The notes: generated from the letters alone by a model not told the origin. A DNA stretch of 64,000 bases from Arenicola marina (GCA_964019135.1 OZ025248.1:11043574-11107573); one strand, 5' to 3'. Positions 1-10,895 are shown, counted from the stretch's first letter. Numbers and translations are program-made.

Positions 1-520
1 CCTGCCCGCAATGGTAACACGTGCGGGTTTCCCTCCGTTGCGTCCGTTGACCGCCAGACGGCGCTGCGGAAAGTGGCGTTGACAGACGCAGATGGCTGGC
101 TGATGCTATCTGTGCTAACGCGGCCGGCTGCGTGACCGCCATTTGTTGTATGGATTCAGTGAGGCCCAACAACACCTTTTCCTGAGCCCGTAATGCCAGC
201 GTAAACGATGCGACCTCTGGCGTCTCCGCCGCCGCCGAAGGCTGAGCCATCGCGGACAACGGCGCTCTCACCGAAGGTCGTATGGCGTTGCACTCGACCA
301 CGCTGTGTGCGGCCGAGATCTTCCCACCCTCCGGGCGTGGCGAGTCCTCGCTGTATGCGACGGCTTCCTCCCGCACTTCCATGAAGGTCTTCTCTGGACG
401 CTGCGGACGGGGAGCCTCCGGTTGGTGCACGGCCGCAGCAAGCGGCACTGCCACCCCGCCGCTCACAGCGACGCACTGCGGGGCAGCACCAAGACCCAAG
501 CAACGTTCCCCGGTCCGCTG
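1..520 (-). mobile_element. LTR-retroelement gag-like fossil, cut by the window edge
   Basis: One minus-strand frame stays open from about 520 to the window start. It contains KTFMEVREEAVAYSED, which resembles the end of Ty3/gypsy-type gag proteins. It ends at the edge with TCYHCGQ, the beginning of a CCHC zinc knuckle. The stretch is GC-rich compared with the following DNA. It is a fragment: the rest would lie to the left of the window. Family assignment is by resemblance only. A host zinc-knuckle gene is the alternative. Confidence 0.45.
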
Positions 521-1098
521 CGATCAACCGGCAGGAGCCAAGGATTTGCGCCGTTGACCTGGCCACTCGCCTTTTTCGGGTAGCCCTTGCCCTATTAGAC
601 TGAGTGCGACTCATTTGTGTGTTCTATGTTATTATCGTTTATTGTCATTGTTGTGTGGTAATTTCTTGTCATTGGGGTGTGCGCTACGTCACAGAAGGCT
701 GTGACGTAAAGCGGGGGAGAGTGTTGCCGGGTCGGCAATGTGTTTTCGGTATTTAGAGAAATACTAATTTTATTTGAGCGTGACTCCCATGAGCCTTTGC
801 GCGGCGATTCGCGGACTCGCCCCCCGTCGCGCGTTCCCACGCCACTTGCTCCAGAAGAACCGAAGGAAACAGACACACTGTTTGAATACTGGAATTGCTT
901 ACGGTTTATCCCCGGTCACGACAATCCCGGATTATTGATTACTGCGAAGACAAAAACGAAAGATCACACCGTGTCCGTGGGTCCATTAGTCATCGAAGCT
1001 TACACCCACAACATATACAACGTTAGACCCACGCATTCGCCAGATTGGAACATTGTCATGAATCCTATGCTTTATCATATAGTGCTTTATTATTCCAG
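521..1098. other. Unassigned stretch upstream of the MET-like exons
   Basis: A plus-strand frame is open from 740 to 1126. One part (YNVRPTHS, near 1015-1040) faintly recalls the MET IPT motif YEIHPTKS, but I see no convincing splice sites around it. Sema and PSI domain exons of the receptor are not visible here and may lie further left. Confidence 0.3.
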
Positions 1099-1399
1099 CT
1101 GTGTGAGGTTCTCAACAGCACCGTGATGATTTGCCCTACGCCGACTGTCAACAGAGGACAAACGACTATCCAGGGACGCAAAAAACTACAATTGGCAGAC
1201 AACGCTCATCGCATCAATAGGGATTATTTCCAGTTTTACCTGGGCTTCCAGTTTGATGGGTTGCTCACCTACGAGAACGTGAGCGAGGTGCTTCCTCAAT
1301 ACGGTATAATCGACGTGTTCGATGATCCCGACATTCGAGGAAGAAGACTGGATCCGACCGTACCGCGCGTACAAGGGCTCCCAGCTATTGACCATTAAG
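1099..1399 (+). CDS. MET-like exon: IPT/TIG domain
   Basis: Acceptor tattccag precedes 1099 and donor gtgagg starts at 1400. The exon begins [16 protein letters not shown] and continues with [13 protein letters not shown], matching the end of a MET IPT domain. After DVFDDPD the conserved continuation (FEEEDW ... GSQLLTIK) is in the +1 frame, so one extra base lies near 1333. The length of 301 fits phase 0 at both ends only if that base is extra. Literal translation would end at 1398. Confidence 0.8.
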
Positions 1400-4300
1400 G
1401 TGAGGAATTCCTCAGGCCAGAGCTGCATCATATATATGTAATGTATGCAATGGTTAATTCACCATGTAGACACACTATATATATATAGAAGATGGAGAGG
1501 TCCAGACGTGCTACGATTTGTTCAGAATTGATTAGCGGTACTATAATATTAGTAGTAGGAATGTAGACATGTGTTTGAAAGGGATCGCTGGTTATCGTAT
1601 CGTTGCCTCTCGGTGTAGGGAGAGAGATTGAATTACGGCTGCGAGGTGAAGGACTACCTGATTGAGGTCGGCAGAGGGGTCTGCAACATCTCTGACCTCT
1701 TCAACAGCATCATCACGTGTCAGCCTCCCGTTACTAAGCCCCAAGTCACTTCCAGATCCAATGGTGGCAGACCTATGGTTTCGGTGAGTGTATATATATG
1801 TATGCATATATATATATATATATATATATCAAGAGAGAGAGAGAGAGTTTATTTGCCTACAATAGGTATAGACATTTAATTCACCATAAACGTTCACAGT
1901 TAGCCCCCAACCCCCTCCAAAAAAACCCCAAAAAAAACAAACTGAAACGTCGTGACTAATTTTTCTCTCTAACTAGCATGGCAAGATATAGAAACTAACT
2001 CTACTGGACGATGCTGTCACCTGATGAAGTCTTCATGTTAAATTGCTCTCATAAACTCGATTGGCAAGATACAGAAACTGACTCAGTGACAGTAGATACT
2101 GTATGGGATATGTGCATAGTTTATGGGAGGCAGTATCACGGGATGTAATTTTCATAATAAATTACTCCTTGTAACTCACATTACAAGATACAGAATTGCA
2201 GTTTGCAGAGCAATCTCCGGGACAAGAGAAGATTACATTACGTTTGTTTATGTCAGGTGACTGTGGGGAACATCCGAGAGTTCGTCGGCTATCTGGATTA
2301 CTACGAGACTCAGTTCGCAGATCCTGACGTCCATATCCCTGTCATCGTCGTCATTGTTCTGGTTGTCATAGCAGCCGTCGCCATAGGACTCGTAGTCTTT
2401 TGGGTGAGACGCAAGGCTGCCCAGGCTAACCAGGAGCAAGTAAATCACAACGAATATAGTAAGTACTTGCCACCCGATAGGTAATGCTAGAATGCGCAAC
2501 TATCTCACTGAAGTAGATACTGTGGAAAAACATTATCATGTTAGTAAGCATCAGATTTCATTTGTATTATACTAATAATGGATCTTGTAACGGCTATGTA
2601 AGAAATAAATGGGAATTTATGACCGTTTTCCACTGCATTGCACGATTTCAAAACATGGGCGACAATTTTGAAACCTGGGCGGATTTCTTTTCGTTTCTCC
2701 CGTTTACCCTGTAGACTATTTCAGTCAAATGCACTTATGTTAATGCTTCATTGTTGGCTTTTACATAATATGGACGTTAAATAAATCGTGTCTTATCGGT
2801 CTGAACGCAAAAGGCAAGAGGTGTAATGTAACTGTAATATAAATAACAAATTATGTTTAACTAGATTTCTTACAAACACTACCATTACGATGAGACAAGT
2901 AAGCCAGTAAATGCCAGAAAGAGTCGGATATAATGGAATGTTTACTGTTACCAGGTGGTCCTCCTGGTCTCTGGGAACGCCTTCCCGTTGACCTCCAGAA
3001 TGACCTGGAACCTTGTCTGAGGGATCGCGACCGACTTTACGTAGGCAGACAACTAGGAGAAGGTAACCCGATCTGTGTTGGCACGTAGGCTATAGGAGGC
3101 TAACGACAAACAACCGGAGAGCTTTTACGACGCTTTCATTGGCTTGTATATCGGCCTAAAATGTGTCGGTGTATCCGGTATTTAGCACAGACGTGTGTTA
3201 TCCCAGAAATATTGAGGTAGATGTCGAACGTATCGTTTTAACAGACTCAGACTGGGATGTTGTTGGTATTCATCTGCACTTTAATACAACCGCTTAAATG
3301 TATGATTTCATGGGCTGGTTCTCGTATTTTACATTCCGGTTTACAATGCAGTGATAATTGCATCCTTTCAGGTAACTTCGGCAGTGTTTACGCCGGCAAA
3401 TACACAGATGAAAACAACCAAACTACAATAGTTGCTGTCAAGACCATAAAAGGTACAGGATTTTATGTCGAATCCCTAAATACACGAAAAATTCTATTGA
3501 ACTCAAATATCTTTGGAATGTTCGTTTGTCTAGAATTAGTCTTGTATACTTGTTTAATGAGTGCACACCGCTGGTGTAGAGTCTATGCTTGTATACCAAT
3601 GTTTGTTTTTCTCTGTAGATACAAATATAACAGTGAAGGAGTTGTGCGAGTTTCTGGAGGAGGCGACCTTGATGCAGGACTTCAACCACGTGCACGTCTT
3701 GAACTTGGTGGGCGTCGTCCTAAAGGAAGGAAGACCCTTCGTCCTACTGCCCCTCATGGAAAATGGCGACCTCCGCAACTTCGTTCTCAACCCAAGCAAT
3801 GTACGAACTTTCTGTCGTTATGGTGCAGAATACTACATGTTAGTAGTAATATATGTTACTAATTGAATGTGATTAAGACAATTGACGTTATGAACTCGGG
3901 CCACATATGGTTTGTCGTTTAAACTATGCCGTGTCTGTGTTATATGTATGATGTCATATGTGTTGAATTTGACGAGTGATGTATCCCCTGTTGTCCAATC
4001 ACGTTCCACAGAGTTTCACAGTGCGGGACTTGCTGCAGTACGCCCTCCAGGTGGCGCAGGGAATGGAGTACCTGGCCTGCCTCAAGTTCGTCCACCGCGA
4101 CCTGGCCGCCAGAAACTGCATGTAAACCATGGCTTCCATTGCATTAACCATGTTAATTCACACCAGATGCCATAACTGCTTCTTCCACTCCATCCCACGC
4201 AGTGGCTGGCGCCATCAACTCCTTTACATCACCGTTTAATAAATGATGATTGAAACGATGAACGAATAATGATCGTCGGAAAGCTGCCTTTGGTAATTGT

Positions 4301-5731
4301 ATCGCACGGAAAGATACTTTAATTATGCTTACCGTTTCTGCATTGTAGGTTAAGCGCTGACAACGTCATCAAGATTGCTGACTTTGGATTGGCCCGGGAC
4401 ATATACAGCAACGACTACTATCGATCCGAAAACAACCGCCCCCTGCCGGTGAAGTGGATGTGTCCGGAGGCTCTCGACGACCAGAGGTTCACCACCAAAA
4501 GCGATGTGGTAGGGACCATTCTTGTCTCTAGCAATGCGGACCGTGATGGAAGTCATGATGGGCTTCTGAATCAGTTCAGATTCCTGTTTATAGTGAAATT
4601 AGCGTGTCATGGGTAGGCAATAGGAGTACAGGTGCCTATGTATGGTGGTAACACCAGAGCCTCAACACAGATATTTCGGTTTTAAATAATAAAAAAACCT
4701 GAATTATGATTAATTAAAGCCTCAGTGAAAGTTTTTACCAAGACAGGAGCCATGGCGCGAATGAATCGGCGTTTTCTTTGTTTACGTTCTGTTTTCATTT
4801 CAGCTTCAATACCACTTTACAATTACTGAATGACACACATACATCCTTTATAATGCCTCACTGTATTTGTGTATGAAGGAAATTATTTGATCGTGTCTGT
4901 TTTATTGTTGGACAGTGGTCATATGGAGTGTTGGTGTGGGATATCCTAACGCGGGGAAAGAAGCCTTACGCTGACGTTGATAACTACGCCATGAAGTCTT
5001 ATCTGCGATCTGGCCGAAGACTCGAGAAACCAGTCTCAGCACCTGATGAAACGAATCAATATGTTGATACTAATATATTGCAGAGGAAGTTTCACTTATG
5101 CCTCAGAATAACGGCATGGATTTAGTGACAGCGTCTTCGTATTCCGATCAGAGTCCACTGTTATAGCGACCCATGGAATTATTTGCCTTTAGGTACGAGG
5201 TTCTACAGAAGTGCTGGTCATTCAAACCCGAACAAAGACCGACGTTCTCCATGATCGTCCAACACTTAAACGAAATGCTTCAAGTGGACGTCGACGACGA
5301 AAACGAGGCTGTCGACAACAACCAAAACGAGGCCGCGGCGTGCAATGGCGGCGCCGGGGAGACTGGGAGATCCAAGACGTACGAGAGAATGAGCCGCTAC
5401 GTGGACCTCTCAAGCGATCGCCATGGTTACCAGAGTACCCTGATTGAATCGAACCAGGGTTACGTCGACCGAGACCGTATGTTGGAGGCGGTGCGAGAGC
5501 TCCAGCAGCTGGGCGTGGCGCCATCTATCGCAGCCATAGGCGTCGCGGATGACGACACATATCTGGCGCCCTCTAGCGAGACGGGGATACATCAACTTAC
5601 AGTCGTTAGGCGTGGGTCGCGGGGACAGGAGCGAACTCCTTCAACCCGTTGCGTCACCTGGCGGAGGGGAGACTAACTCCTCAGATCTTGCAGAAGGCTA
5701 TTTGCCGATGGATGGCACCACACGCGTGTGA
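1099..5731 (+). CDS. MET/RON-family receptor tyrosine kinase, 3' part of the gene
   Basis: This is a split gene. The visible exons encode IPT/TIG domains, one transmembrane helix, a juxtamembrane segment, a complete tyrosine kinase and a C-terminal tail. Likely exons: 1099-1399, 1619-1783, 2257-2458, 2955-3062, 3372-3452, 3619-3800, 4012-4121, 4349-4508, 4916-~5032 and 5193-5731. MET-like signatures are [34 protein letters not shown] with tandem activation-loop tyrosines, and KFTTKSDV-like FTTKSDVW. MET receptors bind HGF/plasminogen-like ligands and signal for motility and growth. The ligand here is unknown. Two +1 frame breaks are seen, in the first IPT exon (near 1333) and in the tail (near 5583). 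One donor, after about 5032, is unclear. It may be a recent pseudogene or carry assembly errors. Ectodomain N-terminus is not in view. Confidence 0.88.
1619..1783 (+). CDS. MET-like exon: last IPT domain
   Basis: Acceptor cggtgtag, donor gtgagt, 55 codons in phase 0. It joins LLTIK to [17 protein letters not shown] and contains [17 protein letters not shown], typical of the C..L.C.PP core of an IPT domain next to the membrane. The intron that follows holds a (TA)n and (GA)n microsatellite at about 1790-1846. Confidence 0.87.
2257..2458 (+). CDS. MET-like exon: membrane-proximal segment and transmembrane helix
   Basis: Acceptor tatgtcag, donor gtaagt (perfect), ending in phase 1. The exon opens with [17 protein letters not shown], continuing the IPT domain. 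It then has a hydrophobic helix of about 24 residues ([20 protein letters not shown]) and a basic stop-transfer WVRRK. The topology is type I, with the kinase inside the cell. Confidence 0.88.
2955..3062 (+). CDS. MET-like exon: juxtamembrane region and start of the glycine loop
   Basis: Acceptor ttaccag, donor gtaacc. The phases (1 in, 1 out) fit both neighbours. It encodes [17 protein letters not shown] and ends [11 protein letters not shown], where the last glycine codon is split by the intron. This is the beginning of the kinase nucleotide-binding loop. Confidence 0.85.
3372..3452 (+). CDS. MET-like exon: nucleotide-binding loop and VAVK lysine
   Basis: Acceptor cctttcag, donor gtacag. 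It encodes [15 protein letters not shown] followed by TIVAVKTIK, giving a full GEGNFGSV loop across the junction and the ATP-anchoring lysine of VAVK. Phase is 1 to 1. Confidence 0.88.
3619..3800 (+). CDS. MET-like exon: kinase N-lobe, helix C and hinge
   Basis: Acceptor ctctgtag, donor gtacga. It encodes [19 protein letters not shown], where the helix C glutamate pairs with the VAVK lysine. [16 protein letters not shown] follows as hinge and helix D, very close to the LPYMKHGDLRNF of MET. The exon ends in phase 0. Confidence 0.9.
4012..4121 (+). CDS. MET-like exon: catalytic loop
   Basis: Acceptor gttccacag, donor gtaaac. It encodes [20 protein letters not shown] and [12 protein letters not shown], the HRD catalytic loop with the receptor-type AARN. 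The methionine codon of NCML is split by the intron (phase 2). All catalytic residues are present. Confidence 0.92.
4349..4508 (+). CDS. MET-like exon: DFG motif and activation loop
   Basis: Acceptor cattgtag, donor gtaggg. It encodes [20 protein letters not shown], then the tandem tyrosines [20 protein letters not shown] and FTTKSDV. The YY pair sits where MET has its two activating autophosphorylation tyrosines. Confidence 0.92.
4916..5032 (+). CDS. MET-like exon: kinase C-lobe
   Basis: Acceptor ggacag. It opens [20 protein letters not shown], then [19 protein letters not shown], matching MET WSFGVLLWELMTRG and YLLQGRRLLQP. The 3' end is uncertain. A GT follows CCA at 5033, but the next exon starts one base into a codon, so the phases do not meet. 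A small missed exon or a damaged junction is possible. The frame stays open to 5125. Confidence 0.8.
5193..5731 (+). CDS. MET-like last exon: end of kinase and tyrosine-rich tail
   Basis: Acceptor gcctttag. It encodes [20 protein letters not shown], the last kinase helices, then an acidic and asparagine-rich linker. The tail has tyrosine motifs YVDLSS, GYVDRD, TYLAPS and, in the +1 frame, [10 protein letters not shown] and EGYLPMDG, ending at TGA 5729-5731. The literal frame ends at 5676 without these last motifs. Reading GGGG near 5581-5584 as GGG would join ETGYINLQ. The motifs look like SH2-docking sites, as in the MET tail. Confidence 0.82.
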
Positions 5732-7107
5732 TAAGAGGCGCAAGCACGGCACACGTCTCCGCATTGTGAAATGGTTGAATACTCATTATGAGGATTACAT
5801 TTGTTGCACATTTTCTAGGACTCATTGCAGTGTGTTTTTGTTGTAATATCTTAGCCGGACGCATTCCTACTGGACAAAGTTAATTTCGGTGCCGAGCCAT
5901 GATTTTGGTAAGAGCGGTATGGGTGGGAGTGACGTATGCGTATGCAGCTTGACTGAAGAATGACTGTCCGGGCATTCTTCACATAAATGTCGCGTTTGAG
6001 CCTGTGTCGGTTTTTATATACATCTTATATTATATATAGCCTGTTGCAGTGACGGTGTATGTTTTAACTTGGCACAGGCAAATTAGCAGCGAAATAAGTC
6101 TCTCCCGCACGTTATACAAATCGTTATCGTAGTATTGTAGTAAATGGTAGGCTCATGAGTAATACGTGAGCTAAACTGAAAGCTTCGTCCTATCCTGGAA
6201 GAACGACCTTTCGCCGTAGTAGTGATGGCCTAGCATTTTACACAGATCGTGTCTGCCTAATGCGGCCATTTAATGTAAATAAAAACGTGTAGTTGAGTCA
6301 GCTTAATTCAACAAGATGTGTTCGTATATACCGGTAAGTCTGTTTACAGACCAATTTAAGATTGGTTGAGAAACCGGTGCAGCATTTACCGACTCCTTAA
6401 CTTGCTTCTAACTTTTTCTTATAAAGCAGATAAATGACTCGTTCACTAAATTGTCAGGGAAGCGATATAGGAATAATTATATAGCTGTGAGTCAATTGTA
6501 TTCTTCAAAGTGGAGATTTGGTATATTATTATATATTATTACTCAACGTCTTGCCTTATTTCTGCTTATGAACGACAAATATATGTTTGCCAATTGTGAA
6601 TATGTCATCTCTTGTAAAATCAGTAAGTGCAATACAAAAATCAATTGGATTATAGAGTACCAATAGGGTAGATGAAAGCGCTTGTTAGTAGTGTTCTTAT
6701 GACACGGATTAAGAAGTATTTATTGAAGTTAAATGACGATTGTCTTTTACAAATGTGTAAACAATTTCAAAAGTCCCCTGGACCTTTGCTTTTCCTTTGG
6801 GAGGGTACTTTTTACGACGCAGAATGTTCCGCTGGTGTTTACTTTCTCCAAGCTTTTTCATATAGAAATTAAACTTTAAGACAACTCGCATAAATTTACG
6901 ATTACGATTAAGTCGTCTCTTGACAGAGATTGGGCACAATGATGCCTTTGTTGCCTGCGTATTCACATGCACAGCTACACTAGTGTGTCTCAGTCTTCTT
7001 TGGGGCCGGTATTCATTAAGGTCTCCAGCTACTTGTCACCAATCTTGACCTGCCTGTTTGTTACTCTCTGCCGCTTCACTTTGTCTAGGCAGTTGCCGCG
7101 GCTCGTT
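5732..7107. other. Intergenic stretch after the MET-like gene
   Basis: AT-rich DNA with no supported gene. An AATAAA-like signal lies near 6278 (taaataaaaa) and could end the receptor transcript, though it is 550 bp from the stop. Short open frames here have no recognisable content. Confidence 0.4.
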
Positions 7108-7243
7108 TGTTGACATCGGGCAATATACCCGAAAGCTTCCGCATGGCGGCGCCACTAATTTTCGTTGTGTGTCTATAGTCGTGCGTGCGTTTTTGACGCA
7201 ACTAGCGGCGCCGCCATGCGGATGATGTCGGTTCTATTGCCTG
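7108..7243. repeat. Inverted repeat with perfect 16-bp inner arms
   Basis: Arms 7138-7153 and 7207-7222 are perfect reverse complements (tccgcatggcggcgcc), with a 53-bp loop. Weaker complementarity continues outwards to ggcaata on the left and tattgcc on the right, for about 40 bp per arm. It could be a small foldback or MITE-type element, or a structured site. No target duplication was recognised. Confidence 0.6.
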
Positions 7244-9307
7244 GTCAAATTTGAAGCGTCAGAGAGGAAAGCCGTTAACAACCGATAAAAATATAATTGA
7301 TGTGCAAGTAATAGAGAGCAAACTTTAAAATGAATGCATCCTAGGTTCCAAGTAATGTGTGAAGAAGAGGGTCGAGGCGATTTAGAGAGGTAGGCTCGTT
7401 GTCATAATCGACAATAATTCATCGAAGTGAGCTTGGTTAAGCATTACTACTTTTTTAACCATGTGTATTGCTTGACCCTTCTGCCTATCAGCTTGTTGTC
7501 AGAAGGATCAAATTTTCTGGGCTACGGTAGGGCCAACCGGACTCACTGTTTTCACGCAGTTTCTGTTTGGGCTCGGCTTTTTAACGGCGAGAAGCGCTTA
7601 GGTAAACCATGCCGCCGACACTGTCCGCCAACACTGTCCTCGTGCTGTTGCAACGAATTTTGTCTAAAGTACAAACCTTAGATGGGCATATATGGAAAAG
7701 TCCAACTATGCTCAGGGGCACAGGAGCCTAAGTTGGGAGGGGGGTGGGGGCAATAACCATTTTCATGTGTCCACATTTCTGAAATATGTTGCTGTCCTCA
7801 CTCCCTCGCCTAATGTCCAACTATGTTTAGGGGCACAAGGGGGGCGGGGGAGCGGCAATATCAATTTTGTGTGTCCCTTTTTTTAATATGTTGTACTGCA
7901 CCCACCCCCCCCCCCCCCGCCCCCGCTCCCCCCATCCGTTCGTCCCGTACGGTACCAGCAACACAGTAGATGGTAAACACTGGTCTATTTGCTGGCAAAC
8001 TGCGAATCTATGCTCGATGAGATTCATTCAAATTTTCGCGTACGAAGGATAATTCTGATGGCTAAATTTACGTGGGGCAGACTTCAAAACGTAATAAAAA
8101 AATCATACGTTACTTCACTATAAAAAAGGGAAAATGCTTTAAAATGGGTTTTTTTGTGTGTAATATTTTGAGATCCCTCTAAAAAACGGTAAGACAAAGT
8201 TCAAGAAAAAAAAATGCCTACTGAAGCCTAGTGTCACGGTGAATACAAAAATAACAAATTACTTTTGCTCTATGAGCTCGATTGTAACCAAACTAGGCAA
8301 ACATGCAGAATGATCACAATCACAAGCCTTTCGGTGCGCCCGCAATCACTGCATAGCTTGTGTATTTGCCTGTAATACATGCACATTTTGGCGGAGGAAC
8401 TATTATTTGATGTGACATGATTTGGTTTTGGTTGTCATTGAGACCTAGAAATGCAAAACAAAAAATTATATTTTGGTTCGGAAATAATCCGCCAGGCACC
8501 ATCCGCTCTCGACATTAAATTTCAAATCAAAATCAAATCTAATCAAAATAGATAAATTGTTATACTTGATGAATTTCGCTCTGTTTGGGCTTGTAAATGA
8601 AAAAAAGCATGCCGTGAAGAAACAGCAAAGCAAATTAAGCAATGAGTAAGCAGATGAAATGAAATTTCAGAAAACGCTATTGATCCTTTGACGGGTAATC
8701 AGCCGAAGCCAACAATAACAGTGGATGAAAAAAATTGGACACAAAGCAAGATGAATAAACAAATATTTTATTAAGTAAAGAAATAAGCCAAGACATATAT
8801 CACCATTCCGTGTCAACAAGGCACAACGTGCGATACAAGGAAAGGCTGCTGCTTTGAGTATTTTATGCTGATAATTACAGCAACAAAACTATCCACTTCA
8901 TCGCAGCATCAAGGACAATAGTGGAATTAAGAATCTAATATATTATACACAATACAAAAATAGCGGGTTTGAAACTTTTAACGAGGGGATTTCATATATG
9001 TTAAACATATAAGGTAACAGCTATGACAAATGGTAGATACATTATGTTATCACTTGTTCTGTACGCGTGTTCACTATATGGCAAGCAAGGTATGATAGTG
9101 GATGTTCTGCACGTACAATACGGCTACACAATGCCGCAGAACTTTAAAGATTTCCACTGCAAAATTATGAGGGCCGTAGATATAATTACGATACGGTATA
9201 ACACAATGCCGCAGAAGGTTGAACATTTCCAATGTACAATAATGAGTGTCGTGGATATAATTTCACCCACATACATGTAAAGCTAATCCAACGAAGACGT
9301 ATTACGC
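7244..9307. other. Intergenic stretch between the MET-like and STEAP-like genes
   Basis: No gene supported. It contains C-rich runs (7735-7750, about 7905-7930) within a loose direct repeat around 7700 and 7815 (tccaactatg...aggggcaca). Near 9125-9270 there is a diverged direct repeat of about 78 bp beginning aatgccgcagaa. Confidence 0.4.
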
Positions 9308-9313
9308 TTTATT
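9308..9313 (-). terminator. Probable polyadenylation signal of the STEAP-like gene
   Basis: The plus strand reads tttatt, which is AATAAA on the minus strand, 134 bp past the stop codon of the STEAP-like gene. It is the first such signal downstream and fits a short 3' UTR. Confidence 0.45.
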
Positions 9314-9446
9314 TTTCCTTGCTATATTGAACAAAGATATATAGAATTAACTGTGACATGATATATATCATGATGCGCATCCATAGACAGGCAATACAAT
9401 AACAGAAGCAAAGATTGCTGGAGAAGGAAGACTAATACGATATGGG

Positions 9447-10895
9447 CTAGAGAAAAGAAGCATTTTCCCCCGACTTATTGCGGTTGCCGTTGTAAGTTTC
9501 CATAGTGATGCCATCCCCAGCGGCCTCCGCGTCCTTGTCTGCGACTCTCTCCCACCCCTGCCGTATGTTCTTCACTTTGATGTACACACATGGCATGAAG
9601 AGAATGATCTTGAGGGCCAGTGTGAACCAGGGCAGCAGCAGCGCCAGGAAGGCTAGGCCCTGGACGATGCTCGCGGCGCTGGATGTCGCCCAACCCGGGC
9701 CGCTCTTGACGGTCACGTGGGTGACGGCGAAGACGAGGCAGGCGAATCCCATCCATGTCTGGACGCATGCCCACTCGCGCCAGTTGAGGCGAATCGTGAT
9801 GGACGGGATAGAGGTCAACCCCAGCAAGGCCATGGTGAAGACCGCCAGGAAGCCGAACAGAACCACCGTCTCGCCCTTCCAGTTCATCCTGGAGCCCAGG
9901 GTTATCACTGTGTCCTGCGTGCGGTTCACCGGGATCGTCACCTTGGAGGTCGCATAGAACTTTGAGTAGTAAGCGGGCGATAATAGGGCTAGCGACATCA
10001 TCATGTGCAGGACGGCGCACAGCAGGGCGTACAACCCGAGGCCTTTACGCATCTTCAGCCAGCGGTCGAGGCCCTTGGGGAACCTCTTGTGCTTTGTGCC
10101 GTTAACCAGCTGGGTAAAGGCGGCGATGCAGCCAGGGAGGTATACGCACGCCAACAAGTTGATGGACGTACACCCGATGGCTTTGTTAAGGACGTTCAGC
10201 GGCAGTCGCTCCCACGTGTACGGCGGATTCTTCAGGGCATAGTACCGCACCAGCGAGTAGCTCATCCACACCAGGAAGATGATCAGGAACGCCACCGATG
10301 GCAAGCCCCAGCCGGGGAACAGCTCTCGATTCCTCTCCTCCAAACTCGTAGCCTGGCGGAGAGCTCCGCAGTTGACCGGCAAGAAACCGAGGCGAGAGGC
10401 CAGCTGCAGTACGGTCTCCCTGGCCGTGACGTCATCCCCGCAGACGTACACGGGCCGATTCTCCCCCGTCTCGTTGGCCAAGGCGTAGGCCGACACGGTG
10501 TTAAACCCCTTGACGACACGAGCCCCGGGGAGCAATCCGGCCAGTGCCTCCGTGTTCGACCGTGTCTGGGCCTTCTCAGCGTTGCTGACGTCGATGACGA
10601 TCTTTCCATCCAGGAGCTGCTTGTATTTATCCAGCGTCTGATGGGCGTCCGGGGGAAGAGCAATGAAGATGACGTCAGAGAACGCGATGCATGCTGGGAT
10701 CGCCATCTCTCGGGCCTCCGCTAGAATCGGGTGGATTGCTGCGAGGTTCCTGCGACCCGGGCTACGACTACCTAAGGCCACATTGAAGCCGTTTTCAAGG
10801 AGCCGTTTGGCCAACGAGCAGCCGAAATCGCCGCGACCTATGATGGAAACGGCTTCCGGTACGCTCTGCTTCCCGGCGACATCCATGGTGTCCAT
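9447..10895 (-). CDS. STEAP-family metalloreductase (STEAP2/3/4-like)
   Basis: A 482-residue protein whose coding region is in one exon. STEAP proteins pass electrons from NADPH through flavin and one heme across the membrane to reduce iron(III) or copper(II). The N-terminal F420-oxidoreductase-like domain has the nucleotide-binding loop GRGDFG (residues 20-25), VIDVSN (100-104) and KGFNTVSAYAL (129-139). Six hydrophobic helices follow at about 201-217, 240-262, 285-306, 345-365, 378-397 and 411-437. Likely heme ligands are His297 (AVLHMMM) and His393 (AVTHVTV). NWREW and IRQGWER near the end are family hallmarks. I chose the ATG at 10895 because a good 3' splice site (ttgtttatgtgttacag) ends about seven bases before it, so an upstream in-frame ATG at 10919 is probably intronic. 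Length matches the family. It looks intact. Confidence 0.93.
   Translation of the reverse strand: MDTMDVAGKQSVPEAVSIIGRGDFGCSLAKRLLENGFNVALGSRSPGRRNLAAIHPILAEAREMAIPACIAFSDVIFIALPPDAHQTLDKYKQLLDGKIVIDVSNAEKAQTRSNTEALAGLLPGARVVKGFNTVSAYALANETGENRPVYVCGDDVTARETVLQLASRLGFLPVNCGALRQATSLEERNRELFPGWGLPSVAFLIIFLVWMSYSLVRYYALKNPPYTWERLPLNVLNKAIGCTSINLLACVYLPGCIAAFTQLVNGTKHKRFPKGLDRWLKMRKGLGLYALLCAVLHMMMSLALLSPAYYSKFYATSKVTIPVNRTQDTVITLGSRMNWKGETVVLFGFLAVFTMALLGLTSIPSITIRLNWREWACVQTWMGFACLVFAVTHVTVKSGPGWATSSAASIVQGLAFLALLLPWFTLALKIILFMPCVYIKVKNIRQGWERVADKDAEAAGDGITMETYNGNRNKSGENASFL

Noticed and set aside
156-614. A 152-codon minus-strand open frame
   Set aside because: Arg/Gly-rich shadow frame. The frame beside it carries the gag-like and zinc-knuckle residues.
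3257-3862. A 201-codon plus frame over the MET-like introns
   Set aside because: It crosses intron sequence and only overlaps the kinase exon in the right frame for 3372-3452. The exons listed fit better.
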